The notes under the pieces are model-generated. The model was not told where the DNA came from. It ran no database searches and saw nothing but the letters and a program-made list of their open reading frames with translations. A stretch of DNA of 64,000 nt from Geothrix fermentans DSM 14018 (GTDB lineage Bacteria > Acidobacteriota > Holophagae > Holophagales > Holophagaceae). The position numbers were made by a program, and so were the translations under genes. This document shows, one piece after another, positions 34,121 through 42,210 of the stretch (positions are counted from its first letter, which is position 1; every line of letters starts with the position of its first letter). Where the stretch lies: NCBI RefSeq assembly GCF_000428885.1, contig NZ_AUAU01000005.1, positions 62,001 to 126,000 on the forward strand, given 5' to 3'.

Positions 34121-34289
34121 GTATCAAATCGGCATCGGCTATTCTCAAAAGTGTTCCGTGCTCAAACGATGCTCAAAACGCCTTCCTGGCCTGCCATGTT
34201 CCAAGGTGCACAGGGGCGCATTAAGAAGAGCTTCCGAAGCAGGGTCGAGCATGGATGGGTTGGATTCACCCTCGACTTCAGAGGCCCAG

Positions 34290-34703
34290 TTAGTTTTTGG
34301 GCGGAGGTAGTGGGGTTTCAGGTGGGTATTTACCACTCTTCTTTGCACCGCCGACGCCCAACAGTTTTTCCGACTCCTTGAGGATCTGAATGCGATACGC
34401 GAACTTTCTGCTGTCTAGATCCTCATTCGGAAGCAACACCTGCTCATCTAGAGGGTCAATAAACGGGACCATCTGAAGAACCATGCTCCCTTCCTTGCTC
34501 TTCACCATCTGCCACATCCTGCCCGTGTGTGTGTCGAGAAGGTATTGATCCGAGCGGAACTCACCAAGCTGGATTAGTTGGTAACGGGGTGCCAGTTGAT
34601 GAACCGAGGTCTCGATTTGAGTCGCCGGGGGTGAAGCGGGTTTGATTTTTGGGGCCTGCCCCAAAAGGGGAGTCATAGCCAGAAGCGCGACCAGTAACCT
34701 CAT
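34290..34703 (-). CDS. hypothetical exported protein
   Basis: A 137-residue protein with a signal peptide (MRLLVALLAMTPLLGQA) and a Pro-rich stretch after it. The core FRSDQYLLDTHTGRMWQMV looks like a beta-strand repeat ending in Trp, and the tail is Lys/Pro-rich (KYPPETPLPPPKN). No family name can be given. The surrounding DNA (34.1-35.1 kb) is visibly less G+C-rich than its neighbours and carries degraded frames, so this gene may be recently acquired. A ribosome site is only moderately clear. Confidence 0.6.
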   Translation of the reverse strand: MRLLVALLAMTPLLGQAPKIKPASPPATQIETSVHQLAPRYQLIQLGEFRSDQYLLDTHTGRMWQMVKSKEGSMVLQMVPFIDPLDEQVLLPNEDLDSRKFAYRIQILKESEKLLGVGGAKKSGKYPPETPLPPPKN

Positions 34704-34795
34704 GCAACCTCCTCATGTGCCCAACACATAATTCGTGAAATATCTGCGGCCATCCTACTCCCATCGAGGAGAGCGCCCTCTAGCTAGACTGCAAT

Positions 34796-35020
34796 TCACG
34801 GGTCGCTGTGCCGCCCTTGCCGCCTTCCGTGCCTTCGCCTCATCTCCGCACAGGAATAAGCAATCAAGCCTTCATACATGGCCATAAGCCAGATTTGCTC
34901 CGAATGCGGCTCATCCCGGATTTGTTCGGAAAATTCGGCTCTGAGTAGCTCGATTGCCGCGAGCTTGAGCGTCTTCGCGGTAAACGATCCAGGTGAGATG
35001 TTTCCATTCGGCCGATGGGC
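34796..35020 (-). pseudogene. possible remnant of a small protein gene (no start codon)
   Basis: One minus-strand frame is open for 75 codons and reads like a genuine helical protein (TLKLAAIELLRAEFSEQIR, then EQIWLMAMYEGLIAYSCAE) to a stop at 34796-34798. An in-frame stop lies at 35021-35023, and no ATG, GTG or TTG occurs before the helical part. The neighbouring frame upstream (MFALSPSAEWKHLTWIV) could be its former N-terminus, displaced by a frameshift near 34990. The remaining DNA between 34704 and the gene at 35131 shows nothing else I can support. Family unknown. Confidence 0.35.
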
Positions 35021-35130
35021 TCAAGGCGAACATGCCCTCGTCATCTGCGCTCCCCGAGGTCGCTCCTGCGGTTGAAGGACTGGACCGGGATCACAGATCA
35101 TGGCCTCTCCCCCGCTGGTACCCTGGAGCC

Positions 35131-36975
35131 ATGGGTCTCGAACTCCTCGCCCCCGCGAAGAACGCGGACCAGGGCCTCCTCGCGCTGCGCTGCGGGGCGG
35201 ACGCGGTGTACATGGGCGGGGCGAAGTTCGGCGCCCGGCAGGCGGCGGGGAACGACCGGGCAGCCTTCGAGCGGCTCTGCGGCGAGGCCCGCCTCTGGGG
35301 CGCGAAGGTCTATGCGACCCTCAACACCATCCTCTACGACGGCGAGCTCGAGGCGGCACGGCGCCAGGCGTGGGATCTGTACGAGGCCGGCGTGGACGCC
35401 CTCATCGTCCAGGACATGGCCTACCTGGAGCTGGATCTCCCGCCCCTGCCCCTGCACGCCAGCACCCAGGCCGCCTGCGACGGCCCGGAGAAGGTGGCCT
35501 TCCTCGCCCGCGCGGGCTTCAGCCGGGCCATCCTCGCCCGGGAGCTGGGCCTGGGCGAGATCCGCGCCATCCACGGCGCCGCCGACCTCGAGCTGGAGGC
35601 CTTCGTCTACGGGGCCCTCTGCGTGGGCGAGAGCGGGCGCTGCTACCTGAGCGGCGCCATCTGCGACCGCAGCGGCAACCGCGGCGAGTGCGCCCAGCCC
35701 TGCCGCGCCCCCTGGAACCTGGTGGATGCCCCGGGCCGGGTGGTGGTGCGGGAGAAGCACCTCCTGAGCATCCGGGATCTGGACCTCTCCGACCACCTGG
35801 AGGCCCTCGCGGACGCCGGCATCCGGAGCTTCAAGATCGAAGGGCGGCTCAAGGACGCGGACTACGTGAAGAACGTGGTGAGCCACCTGCGGCGCAAGCT
35901 CGACGCGCTCCTCCAGCGGCGGCCCTCGCTGGGGCGCGCCTCCCTCGGGGCGGTGGACCACGCCTTCACGCCCGATCCCGCCAAGACCTTCCAGCGCGGG
36001 CATTCCACCTACCGCCTCGAGGGGAAGCGCCAGCGCATGGGCACGCCGGACGCGGCGAAGCACCTCGGCGAGCTCGTGGGCCAGGTGCGCTCGCTCCAGG
36101 GGGACCGCCTGGTGCTGGATCCCCTGGTGGAGCTGCATCCCGGGGATGGCCTCGCGTTCATTGATGGCGCCGAAGTGGCGGGCACGGTGGTCAACGCGGT
36201 GGAGGCGCGCCAGGTCTTCGTGCAGGATCCCTCCCGCATCCGCGTCGGCACCCGGCTCCACCGGAACCTGGACCTCCACTGGCTCAAGGCCCTGCGGAGC
36301 GCCAAGGTGGAGCGCCGGATCCCCGTGAGGGCCTACCTGGCCTTCCCGGGGGGGGTCGCGCACCTGCGCCTGGAGGATCCGGCCGGCTTCACGGCCTCGG
36401 CCCAGGTCCCGGGCGACTTCGCGGCGCCCCGGGATCCGGAGGCCACCCTGCGGAGCCTGCATGACGCCCTGGCCCGCCTGGGGAACACCCCCTTCGAGCT
36501 GGCCGGGCTGGAGGCGGCCGAGCCGCGCTTCGTGCCCGCCAGCGTGCTCAACGGCCTGCGCCGGGAGGCCGCCGCGGCCCTGGAGGCCCTGCGCCGCGCC
36601 CCGCGGGAGCGGGAGGCGCGCCGGCCGGCCTCCCCGCAGCTCGCGCCCCTTCCCGCGACGGACCTGGACTTCACCTGGAACGTGGCCAACCGGGCGGCCC
36701 GGGCCTTCTACGAGCGGGCGGGCGCCCGGGTCCTGGAGCCCGCGGCGGAGCTGCAGGACAGCCTCCAGGGCCGGGTGGTCATGACCACGCGGCATTGCGT
36801 GAAGTTCGAGCTGGGCTGGTGCCACGTGCATGCGAACCCCGAGCCCTGGGCCCGCCTCCCGGAGCCCCAGGGCCCGCTGTTCCTGGAGAACGGGCCCACC
36901 CGGCTGGAGTGCCGCTTCGACTGCCGGAACTGCCGCATGGAGCTGGTGCTCCACGAGCGCCGGGAGCGGGGGTGA
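35131..36975 (+). CDS. U32 family protein, RlhA (YdcP)-like 23S rRNA hydroxylation factor or peptidase
   Basis: A 614-residue U32 protein. The N-terminal barrel begins LELLAPAKNADQGLLAL, and the U32 signature EAFVYGALCVGESGRCYLSG (about residues 152-171) is complete. Two more Cys follow (GECAQPCR), giving the four-cysteine set expected to hold metal. A long C-terminal extension with further Cys (LECRFDCRNCRME) matches the layout of RlhA, which hydroxylates a 23S rRNA cytidine in E. coli, rather than the short collagenase-like members. The ATG at 35131 gives the family N-terminus; upstream frame extension is rejected. It overlaps the next gene by 4 bases. Confidence 0.88.
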   Translation: MGLELLAPAKNADQGLLALRCGADAVYMGGAKFGARQAAGNDRAAFERLCGEARLWGAKVYATLNTILYDGELEAARRQAWDLYEAGVDALIVQDMAYLELDLPPLPLHASTQAACDGPEKVAFLARAGFSRAILARELGLGEIRAIHGAADLELEAFVYGALCVGESGRCYLSGAICDRSGNRGECAQPCRAPWNLVDAPGRVVVREKHLLSIRDLDLSDHLEALADAGIRSFKIEGRLKDADYVKNVVSHLRRKLDALLQRRPSLGRASLGAVDHAFTPDPAKTFQRGHSTYRLEGKRQRMGTPDAAKHLGELVGQVRSLQGDRLVLDPLVELHPGDGLAFIDGAEVAGTVVNAVEARQVFVQDPSRIRVGTRLHRNLDLHWLKALRSAKVERRIPVRAYLAFPGGVAHLRLEDPAGFTASAQVPGDFAAPRDPEATLRSLHDALARLGNTPFELAGLEAAEPRFVPASVLNGLRREAAAALEALRRAPREREARRPASPQLAPLPATDLDFTWNVANRAARAFYERAGARVLEPAAELQDSLQGRVVMTTRHCVKFELGWCHVHANPEPWARLPEPQGPLFLENGPTRLECRFDCRNCRMELVLHERRERG

Positions 36976-38300
36976 CGCCCGACGAGGCCGCCTGGGACGT
37001 GCTGGTCATCGGCGCGGGGCCGGCCGGGCTGCTGGCCGCGGGACGGGCCGCCATGCTGGGCGCCCGGGTCCTGCTGCTGGAGAAGATGGAGAAGTCGGCG
37101 CGCAAGCTGCGCATCACCGGGAAGGGCCGGGCCAACATCACCAACATGCGGGCCCTTGAGGACTGCCTCAAGGAGATCCGCCCGGAGCCGCGCTTCCTGC
37201 GTCAGGCCTTCCAGGGCTTCTTCAACCGCGACCTGATCGAGCTGCTGGCCGCGCAGGGCGTCGCCACCAAGGTCGAGCGCGGCGACCGGGTGTTCCCCGC
37301 CAGCGACCTGGCCTGGGACGTGGCGGACGCCCTGGTGGCCTGGGCCCGGGCGCAGGGCGTCGAGATCCTCCACCACGCACGGGTCGAGGGCCTGATCGTC
37401 CAGGACGGCGCCTTCGCGGGCGTGGAGGTCGCCCGGAAGGCCCCGGCCCCGCACCAGGCCCAGCATCAGGCCCCACCCCAGCGGATCCGGGCCCGGTGCG
37501 GCATCCTCGCCACGGGCGGACGGTCCTATCCCGCCACGGGCTCCACGGGCGACGGCTACCGGTTCGCCGAGGCCACCGGGCACCGGGTCGAACCCCTCCG
37601 GCCCTCCCTGGTGCGGCTGGAGACGCGCCCCGTCCTCGAGAAGGCCCAGGGGCTGACCCTCCGGAACGTCCAGCTCACCCTCTGGATCGACGGGAGGAAG
37701 CGGGCCGGCGAGTTCGGGGAGGTGGAGTTCACGGCCAGGGGTCTGGCGGGCGCCGCCGTCCTGCGGCTCAGCCGGGCCGTGGTCGAGGCCCTGGCCGCGG
37801 GCCTGGAGGTGGCGCTGACCCTCGACCTGAAGCCCGCCCTGGACCCCGCGAAGCTGGAGGCGCGGCTGCTCCGCGATCTGGAGGCCCACGGGGGCGGCCC
37901 CTGCGGCCCCCTGCTGCGGTCGCTGCTTCCGGCCCCGCTCGTCGAGGTGTTCTGCGAGGCCCTCGGCCTCCGCCCGGGCAGCCCCGCGGCGCAGCTCCAG
38001 GGCGCGAAGCGGAAGGCGCTGCTGGCCCTGCTCAAGGCGCTGAGGTTCGAGGTGACGGGCCACGGGGGCTGGGAGGAGGCCATCGTCACCGCCGGCGGCG
38101 TCTCCCTCAAGGACATCGATCCCCGCACCATGGCCTCCCGGAAGGTCGGGAACCTCTACTTCGCCGGCGAGGTGGTGGATCTCGACGCGAACACCGGCGG
38201 CTACAACCTCCAGATCGCCTTCTCCACGGGCTGGCTGGCGGGGGAATCGGCGGCCCGGCAGGCGGCCAGCCAGGTGCCGCCCGGCCTCCCCAGGCCTTAG
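36972..38300 (+). CDS. BaiN/HI0933-family FAD-dependent flavoprotein
   Basis: A 442-residue flavoprotein with the FAD-binding GAGPAGLLAAGRAA near the N-terminus, the family hallmark ITGKGRANITN, a central ATGGRSYPATGSTGDGY and the C-terminal FAGEVVDLDANTGGYNLQ. Members reduce diverse substrates (BaiN acts on bile acids in clostridia), but most are uncharacterised, so no substrate is inferred. The GTG start at 36972 overlaps the U32 gene stop (GTGA). The stop overlaps that of the convergent chorismate mutase gene. Confidence 0.88.
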   Translation: MTPDEAAWDVLVIGAGPAGLLAAGRAAMLGARVLLLEKMEKSARKLRITGKGRANITNMRALEDCLKEIRPEPRFLRQAFQGFFNRDLIELLAAQGVATKVERGDRVFPASDLAWDVADALVAWARAQGVEILHHARVEGLIVQDGAFAGVEVARKAPAPHQAQHQAPPQRIRARCGILATGGRSYPATGSTGDGYRFAEATGHRVEPLRPSLVRLETRPVLEKAQGLTLRNVQLTLWIDGRKRAGEFGEVEFTARGLAGAAVLRLSRAVVEALAAGLEVALTLDLKPALDPAKLEARLLRDLEAHGGGPCGPLLRSLLPAPLVEVFCEALGLRPGSPAAQLQGAKRKALLALLKALRFEVTGHGGWEEAIVTAGGVSLKDIDPRTMASRKVGNLYFAGEVVDLDANTGGYNLQIAFSTGWLAGESAARQAASQVPPGLPRP

Positions 38301-38578
38301 CGCTTGGCCGCCTCGCGCTTGGACCAGGCCAGGATGAGCCCGAAGATCTCGCGTAGCCCCTCCTCCGACAGCGGACCGGGGTTGGCCTCGCCCAGGGCGG
38401 CGAGGAGCCGGTCCTCCTGGGCGGGGTCGTGGAAGCCGAGGCCCCGGGCCTCCTTGTGGGCCTTGAGCTGCTGGACCAGGCGGATCCGCCGGTTGAGCGC
38501 CTCCAGGATCTGCCGGTCGAGCGCGGCAATCTGCGCCCGCTGGTCCTGGAGGGTCGGATCCCCGCTCAAGCCTGCCAC
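38297..38578 (-). CDS. chorismate mutase, AroQ type
   Basis: A 93-residue stand-alone AroQ-fold mutase that converts chorismate to prephenate for Phe/Tyr synthesis. The helical pattern QRAQIAALDRQILEALNRR, KAHKEARGLGFHDPAQEDRLL matches type II mutases, with the active-site Arg14, Arg30/31, Lys39 and the DPAQEDR acidic/basic cluster. The GTG start at 38578 follows AGGAGG by 5 bases. It lies convergent to the BaiN-like gene and divergent from recC, with no other aromatic pathway gene nearby. Confidence 0.85.
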   Translation of the reverse strand: MAGLSGDPTLQDQRAQIAALDRQILEALNRRIRLVQQLKAHKEARGLGFHDPAQEDRLLAALGEANPGPLSEEGLREIFGLILAWSKREAAKR

Positions 38579-38678
38579 CTTGCCTCCTGGACGGGCGGTC
38601 GTCCCGCGCCTCCCCCACTGTAACCCTTCCCCGATCCCGGCGGAGGCCCTCCATCGGACAGTGGCTGTCCATCGGATC

Positions 38679-38702
38679 GGGGGATAAAAGGGGGGATAAA
38701 AG
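38679..38702. repeat. tandem 12-bp repeat upstream of recC
   Basis: GGGGGATAAAAG occurs twice in direct tandem (38679-38690 and 38691-38702), about 60 bases before the recC ATG. Just upstream, at 38657-38671, is a small palindrome GGACAG-TGG-CTGTCC flanked by repeated CCATCGG. The block may be the control region of the recCBD operon. Confidence 0.5.
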
Positions 38703-38760
38703 GTCGGGCGGCCCGCATCTCCCCCGCGCCCGCTTCCGCTACCCTGGATCCTTCCCGACC

Positions 38761-41700
38761 ATGCTGCGTCTGACCTATGCCAACCGCACCGAGCGCCTCC
38801 TCGAGACGCTGGCGGAGGCCTTGCGCCAGGAGCGGCAGGCCTACGGGATGTGGGAGCCCATCCAGCTGGTGGTGCCCAATCCGAATGTGAAGCGCTACCT
38901 GCTGGACGGCCTGGGGAAGTCGCTGGGCATCCTGGCCAACTTCAAGGTGAACTACCTGGATGGCCTGTGGCGGGGGCCCCTGGGGCAGATGGATCCGCCC
39001 GTGCGGCTGTGGAACCGCCACGCGCTTCAGGGTGCGATCCTGTCCGTGCTGTCCCAGCCCGGGGCCCTGGAGGCCCCGGACCTGCTGCCCCTGAAGCGCT
39101 ACCTGGAGGGCGAAGGCGCCGACCTGAAGCTCATGCAGCTGGCCGAGAAGGCGGCCGGCCTCCTGGAGGACTACAGCCTCACCCGCCCGGAATGGGCCGC
39201 GGCCTGGGCTGCGGGGCGGTCTGTCTCCGGGGCGCCGGCAGAGCTGGAGGCCTGGCAGCGGGGCCTGTGGAACCGGATGCTCGCCGGGACCAAGGCGAGC
39301 CCCGAGCGGTGGACCACCCTCGCCGGCCTCCTGCGGGAAGGGCGCTTCGACCGGATCCCCCTGCCGCCCCGGATCCACGTCTTCGGGTTGAGCTATGCGG
39401 CTGAGGTCTACCACCGGGCCTTCGAGGCCGCCGCCAAGCGGGTGGAGGTCCACCTGTACGCCCTGAACCCCTGCCAGGAGTTCTGGGACGATCTCCCCAC
39501 CGAAGCCGAGCAGCGCCGCCGGAGCCAGCGGCTGGCGGGCCGGCCCGAAGCCCAGGAGGAGGACGATCCCTACGCGCTGGAGTCGGACGAGGATCCTCTG
39601 CTCCTGCGGCGCTGGGGGCGCCCCGGGCGGGAGAACATCCGGCTGCTCAATGAGATCTCGGACTGCGACTTCCAGAGCGCCTTCCCGGAGCCGGACCGCA
39701 CCACCCTGCTGCGCCGCGTGCAGGACGCGCTCCAGCAGCGCACGGCCTGCGAGCCCGGTGCGGCGGACCCGTCCCTGCGCATCCTGGCCTGCCCCAGCCC
39801 GGCCCGGGAGGCGGAGGTCGTGGCCTCCGAGGTCTGGCGGCTGATGGATGCGGCCCCTCCTGAAAACCCCCTGCGCTTCTCGGACATCGCGGTGGTGGTG
39901 CCTCCGAGCGGGAGCCTGCGCACCGCCTACCTCGACCACCTGCGCACGGCCTTTGACGCCACGGGACACATCCCCATGGTGGTCGTGGACGCCCCCTCCC
40001 CGGCCCTCGCCTCCCTGCTGGACGGCGCGGAGTGGCTCCTGGAGCTGCCCCTGGGGCGCGGAAGCCGGCGGGACCTGCTGCGGGCGCTGACCCATCCGGC
40101 GGTGGCGGCGCACTTCCCCGACCTGGACTCCGAGGCCTGGGCCCGGTGGGCCGAGGCCGCCGGCATCGTCCGGGGCCTGGGGCCGGAGGACCTGGCGGGC
40201 GAGGTCCTGGTCGAACCGGGCTTCCTCCACTGGGAGCAGGGGCTCGAGCGCCTCGCCCTCTCCGCCTTTCTGCCCCCGGACCTCACCTGGGCGGACCGCG
40301 GCTTCGAGCGCCCCTCGGCCCACGCCGGGGACGCGGCCTCCACGGCCGCCTTCCTGGACCAGGCCGCCTCGCTCATCCGGCGGCTGCGCGCCCTGCGGGC
40401 CTTCCACGGAACGCCCGCGGCCTGGGGCGAGCGGCTCTCGGACTACCTGCTGGCCTACCTCGGCGGCGAGGACGCTGCCGATGCCGGTGGCCGCGCCAAG
40501 CTGGCCCAGGCCCTGCTCCGACTGTCGTCGCTGGTGCCCTCGGGCATGGAGGCGCCGACCCTGAACTACCGGCAGGCCCGGGAGCTGGCCAACCAGGCCC
40601 TCGCGGGCATCCGGGGCGAGGCCGGCGGCCGCCCCCACCAGGGCGTGGTGGTCGGCAGCTATGCGCCCATGCGGGCCCTGCCCTTCCGCGCCGTGCTCCT
40701 CATGGGGCTGGGGGAGGGCCAGTTCCCGTCCCCGGAGGAGCGCCAGCCCCTGGATCTGCGCAACGCCAAGCGCAAGCCCGGAGATGTGGGAGCCGCCGAG
40801 CGGGACCGGTACCTCTTCCTGGAAATGCTGCTGGGCGCCCGGGAGCACCTGCGCCTGACCTACCCCACCGAGGATCCCGTGAGCAAGGAGGCGCGGCTTC
40901 CCTCCAGCCTGATCCAGGACCTGGTCCAGTCCGTCGCGCCCCTGACACTGGCGGACCTGCAGGAGCGCCACCCGCGCGATCGGTTCGACGAGGCCTACTT
41001 CCCCCTGGCCGAATCCTCCGACCTCCGGTCGCTGGCCCCCGCGGCGCACCGCGAGGCCCGGGCCAAGGCGGCCGGGACGACGCAGGCCGCCACCATCCCG
41101 GATATGGAGGACCAGCCCTGGTCGTCGCTGTCACTGCCGGAGCCCCTCCGGAAGGAACTCGACCTCCTGGTGGACCCCTGTCCTACGCCCTCCGGTCGTC
41201 GACAGTTGCCCGAGATCCTGACCCTGCGCCTGGCCCACCTGAGGGCCTGGCTGGAGTGCCCCGTCCAGGGCACCGCGAGGGTCCGATTGCAGCTCCGGGA
41301 CGAGGAGGAGGACCTGGCGGACCTGGAGGAGGAGGCCCTCGGCACCTCGGCCCTGCACCGGGCGCTGCTGCGAAAGGACGCCCTCCTGCGGGTCGCCCGC
41401 CAGGGCCAGGATCCGGAGCAGGCCTACCGCGAGGCTCGGCATGCCCTCCAGCGGGCCGGGCAGGCCGCGCCGGGGATCTTCGGGCAGGCCGAGATCCAGG
41501 AGGACCTGGAACTGCTGAAGCAGCAGGCCAAGGCCCTCCGGGGCGAGCGGATCCGGCTCGTGCGCTTCGGCCCCGCCATGAGCGTGGAGGAGGAGGCCGA
41601 CGAGGTCCGGCCGCCTTTGGAGCTCGCCGTCCTAGTGCATGGCGAGACCCTGAAGGTCCGGCTCGTGGGCTCCCTGCAGCCCCAGGTCGGGGATGCCAGC

Positions 41701-42210
41701 CTCTTCCCCCTGAAGGAGGCCGGGGCCAAACCGAAGGGCGGTCTGACGGATGCCTTCAAGGGCAAGCTGCTCCGGGCCTACCTGGATCAGCACCTGCTGG
41801 CCGCAGCCTCGGACACGGAGGTCGCCCACAGCGCCCTCGGCGTGGCCGGGCGGTCCGCCGATGGAAAGAAGTCCGGGGCCTATCGGAGTGCAGTGGCTTT
41901 CTCGTCTCTGGATCCGGTGACGGCGAAGGCTCGGCTCACGGCCTGGATCACCGAGCTGCTGGAAACCCGGGAACCCCGCCTGCTCCCCATCGAGGCCCTG
42001 CTGGAAGAGCCGGTGTGGAGCACGGCAGACCTCCAGCAATGGATTCTCGACCAGGCGGAGGACGAGCGGAGCTTCGCGGCCTTCAAGACCGGCCCCCTCC
42101 GCCGGGCCGAACGCGTCGACCTCGATCCCGATCCAGCAAACACCGCCGCGCGGCGGCTGGGCGACTTCCTCCCACAGGCCCAGACGGGCCGCACGGAGGT
42201 CGTCGAATGA
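38761..42210 (+). CDS. recC: exodeoxyribonuclease V gamma subunit RecC
   Basis: A 1149-residue RecC, similar in length to the E. coli subunit (1122 aa). The N-terminus (LTYANRTERLLETLAEAL...VVPNPNVKRYLL) and helicase-like segments are characteristic. The conserved sequences GLSYAAEVYHRAF and LLMGLGEGQFPSPEERQPLDL are visible, with the C-terminal inactivated nuclease-like part rich in charged residues. RecC recognises Chi and splits DNA strands for RecB and RecD. First gene of a tight recC-recB-recD operon; its stop overlaps the recB start by 4 bases. Confidence 0.95.
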   Translation: MLRLTYANRTERLLETLAEALRQERQAYGMWEPIQLVVPNPNVKRYLLDGLGKSLGILANFKVNYLDGLWRGPLGQMDPPVRLWNRHALQGAILSVLSQPGALEAPDLLPLKRYLEGEGADLKLMQLAEKAAGLLEDYSLTRPEWAAAWAAGRSVSGAPAELEAWQRGLWNRMLAGTKASPERWTTLAGLLREGRFDRIPLPPRIHVFGLSYAAEVYHRAFEAAAKRVEVHLYALNPCQEFWDDLPTEAEQRRRSQRLAGRPEAQEEDDPYALESDEDPLLLRRWGRPGRENIRLLNEISDCDFQSAFPEPDRTTLLRRVQDALQQRTACEPGAADPSLRILACPSPAREAEVVASEVWRLMDAAPPENPLRFSDIAVVVPPSGSLRTAYLDHLRTAFDATGHIPMVVVDAPSPALASLLDGAEWLLELPLGRGSRRDLLRALTHPAVAAHFPDLDSEAWARWAEAAGIVRGLGPEDLAGEVLVEPGFLHWEQGLERLALSAFLPPDLTWADRGFERPSAHAGDAASTAAFLDQAASLIRRLRALRAFHGTPAAWGERLSDYLLAYLGGEDAADAGGRAKLAQALLRLSSLVPSGMEAPTLNYRQARELANQALAGIRGEAGGRPHQGVVVGSYAPMRALPFRAVLLMGLGEGQFPSPEERQPLDLRNAKRKPGDVGAAERDRYLFLEMLLGAREHLRLTYPTEDPVSKEARLPSSLIQDLVQSVAPLTLADLQERHPRDRFDEAYFPLAESSDLRSLAPAAHREARAKAAGTTQAATIPDMEDQPWSSLSLPEPLRKELDLLVDPCPTPSGRRQLPEILTLRLAHLRAWLECPVQGTARVRLQLRDEEEDLADLEEEALGTSALHRALLRKDALLRVARQGQDPEQAYREARHALQRAGQAAPGIFGQAEIQEDLELLKQQAKALRGERIRLVRFGPAMSVEEEADEVRPPLELAVLVHGETLKVRLVGSLQPQVGDASLFPLKEAGAKPKGGLTDAFKGKLLRAYLDQHLLAAASDTEVAHSALGVAGRSADGKKSGAYRSAVAFSSLDPVTAKARLTAWITELLETREPRLLPIEALLEEPVWSTADLQQWILDQAEDERSFAAFKTGPLRRAERVDLDPDPANTAARRLGDFLPQAQTGRTEVVE

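Noticed and set aside
34119..34381. Small overlapping frames just after tRNA-Glu as integrase remnants
   Set aside because: None shows tyrosine recombinase motifs (R..HxxR..Y), and the frames conflict with each other.
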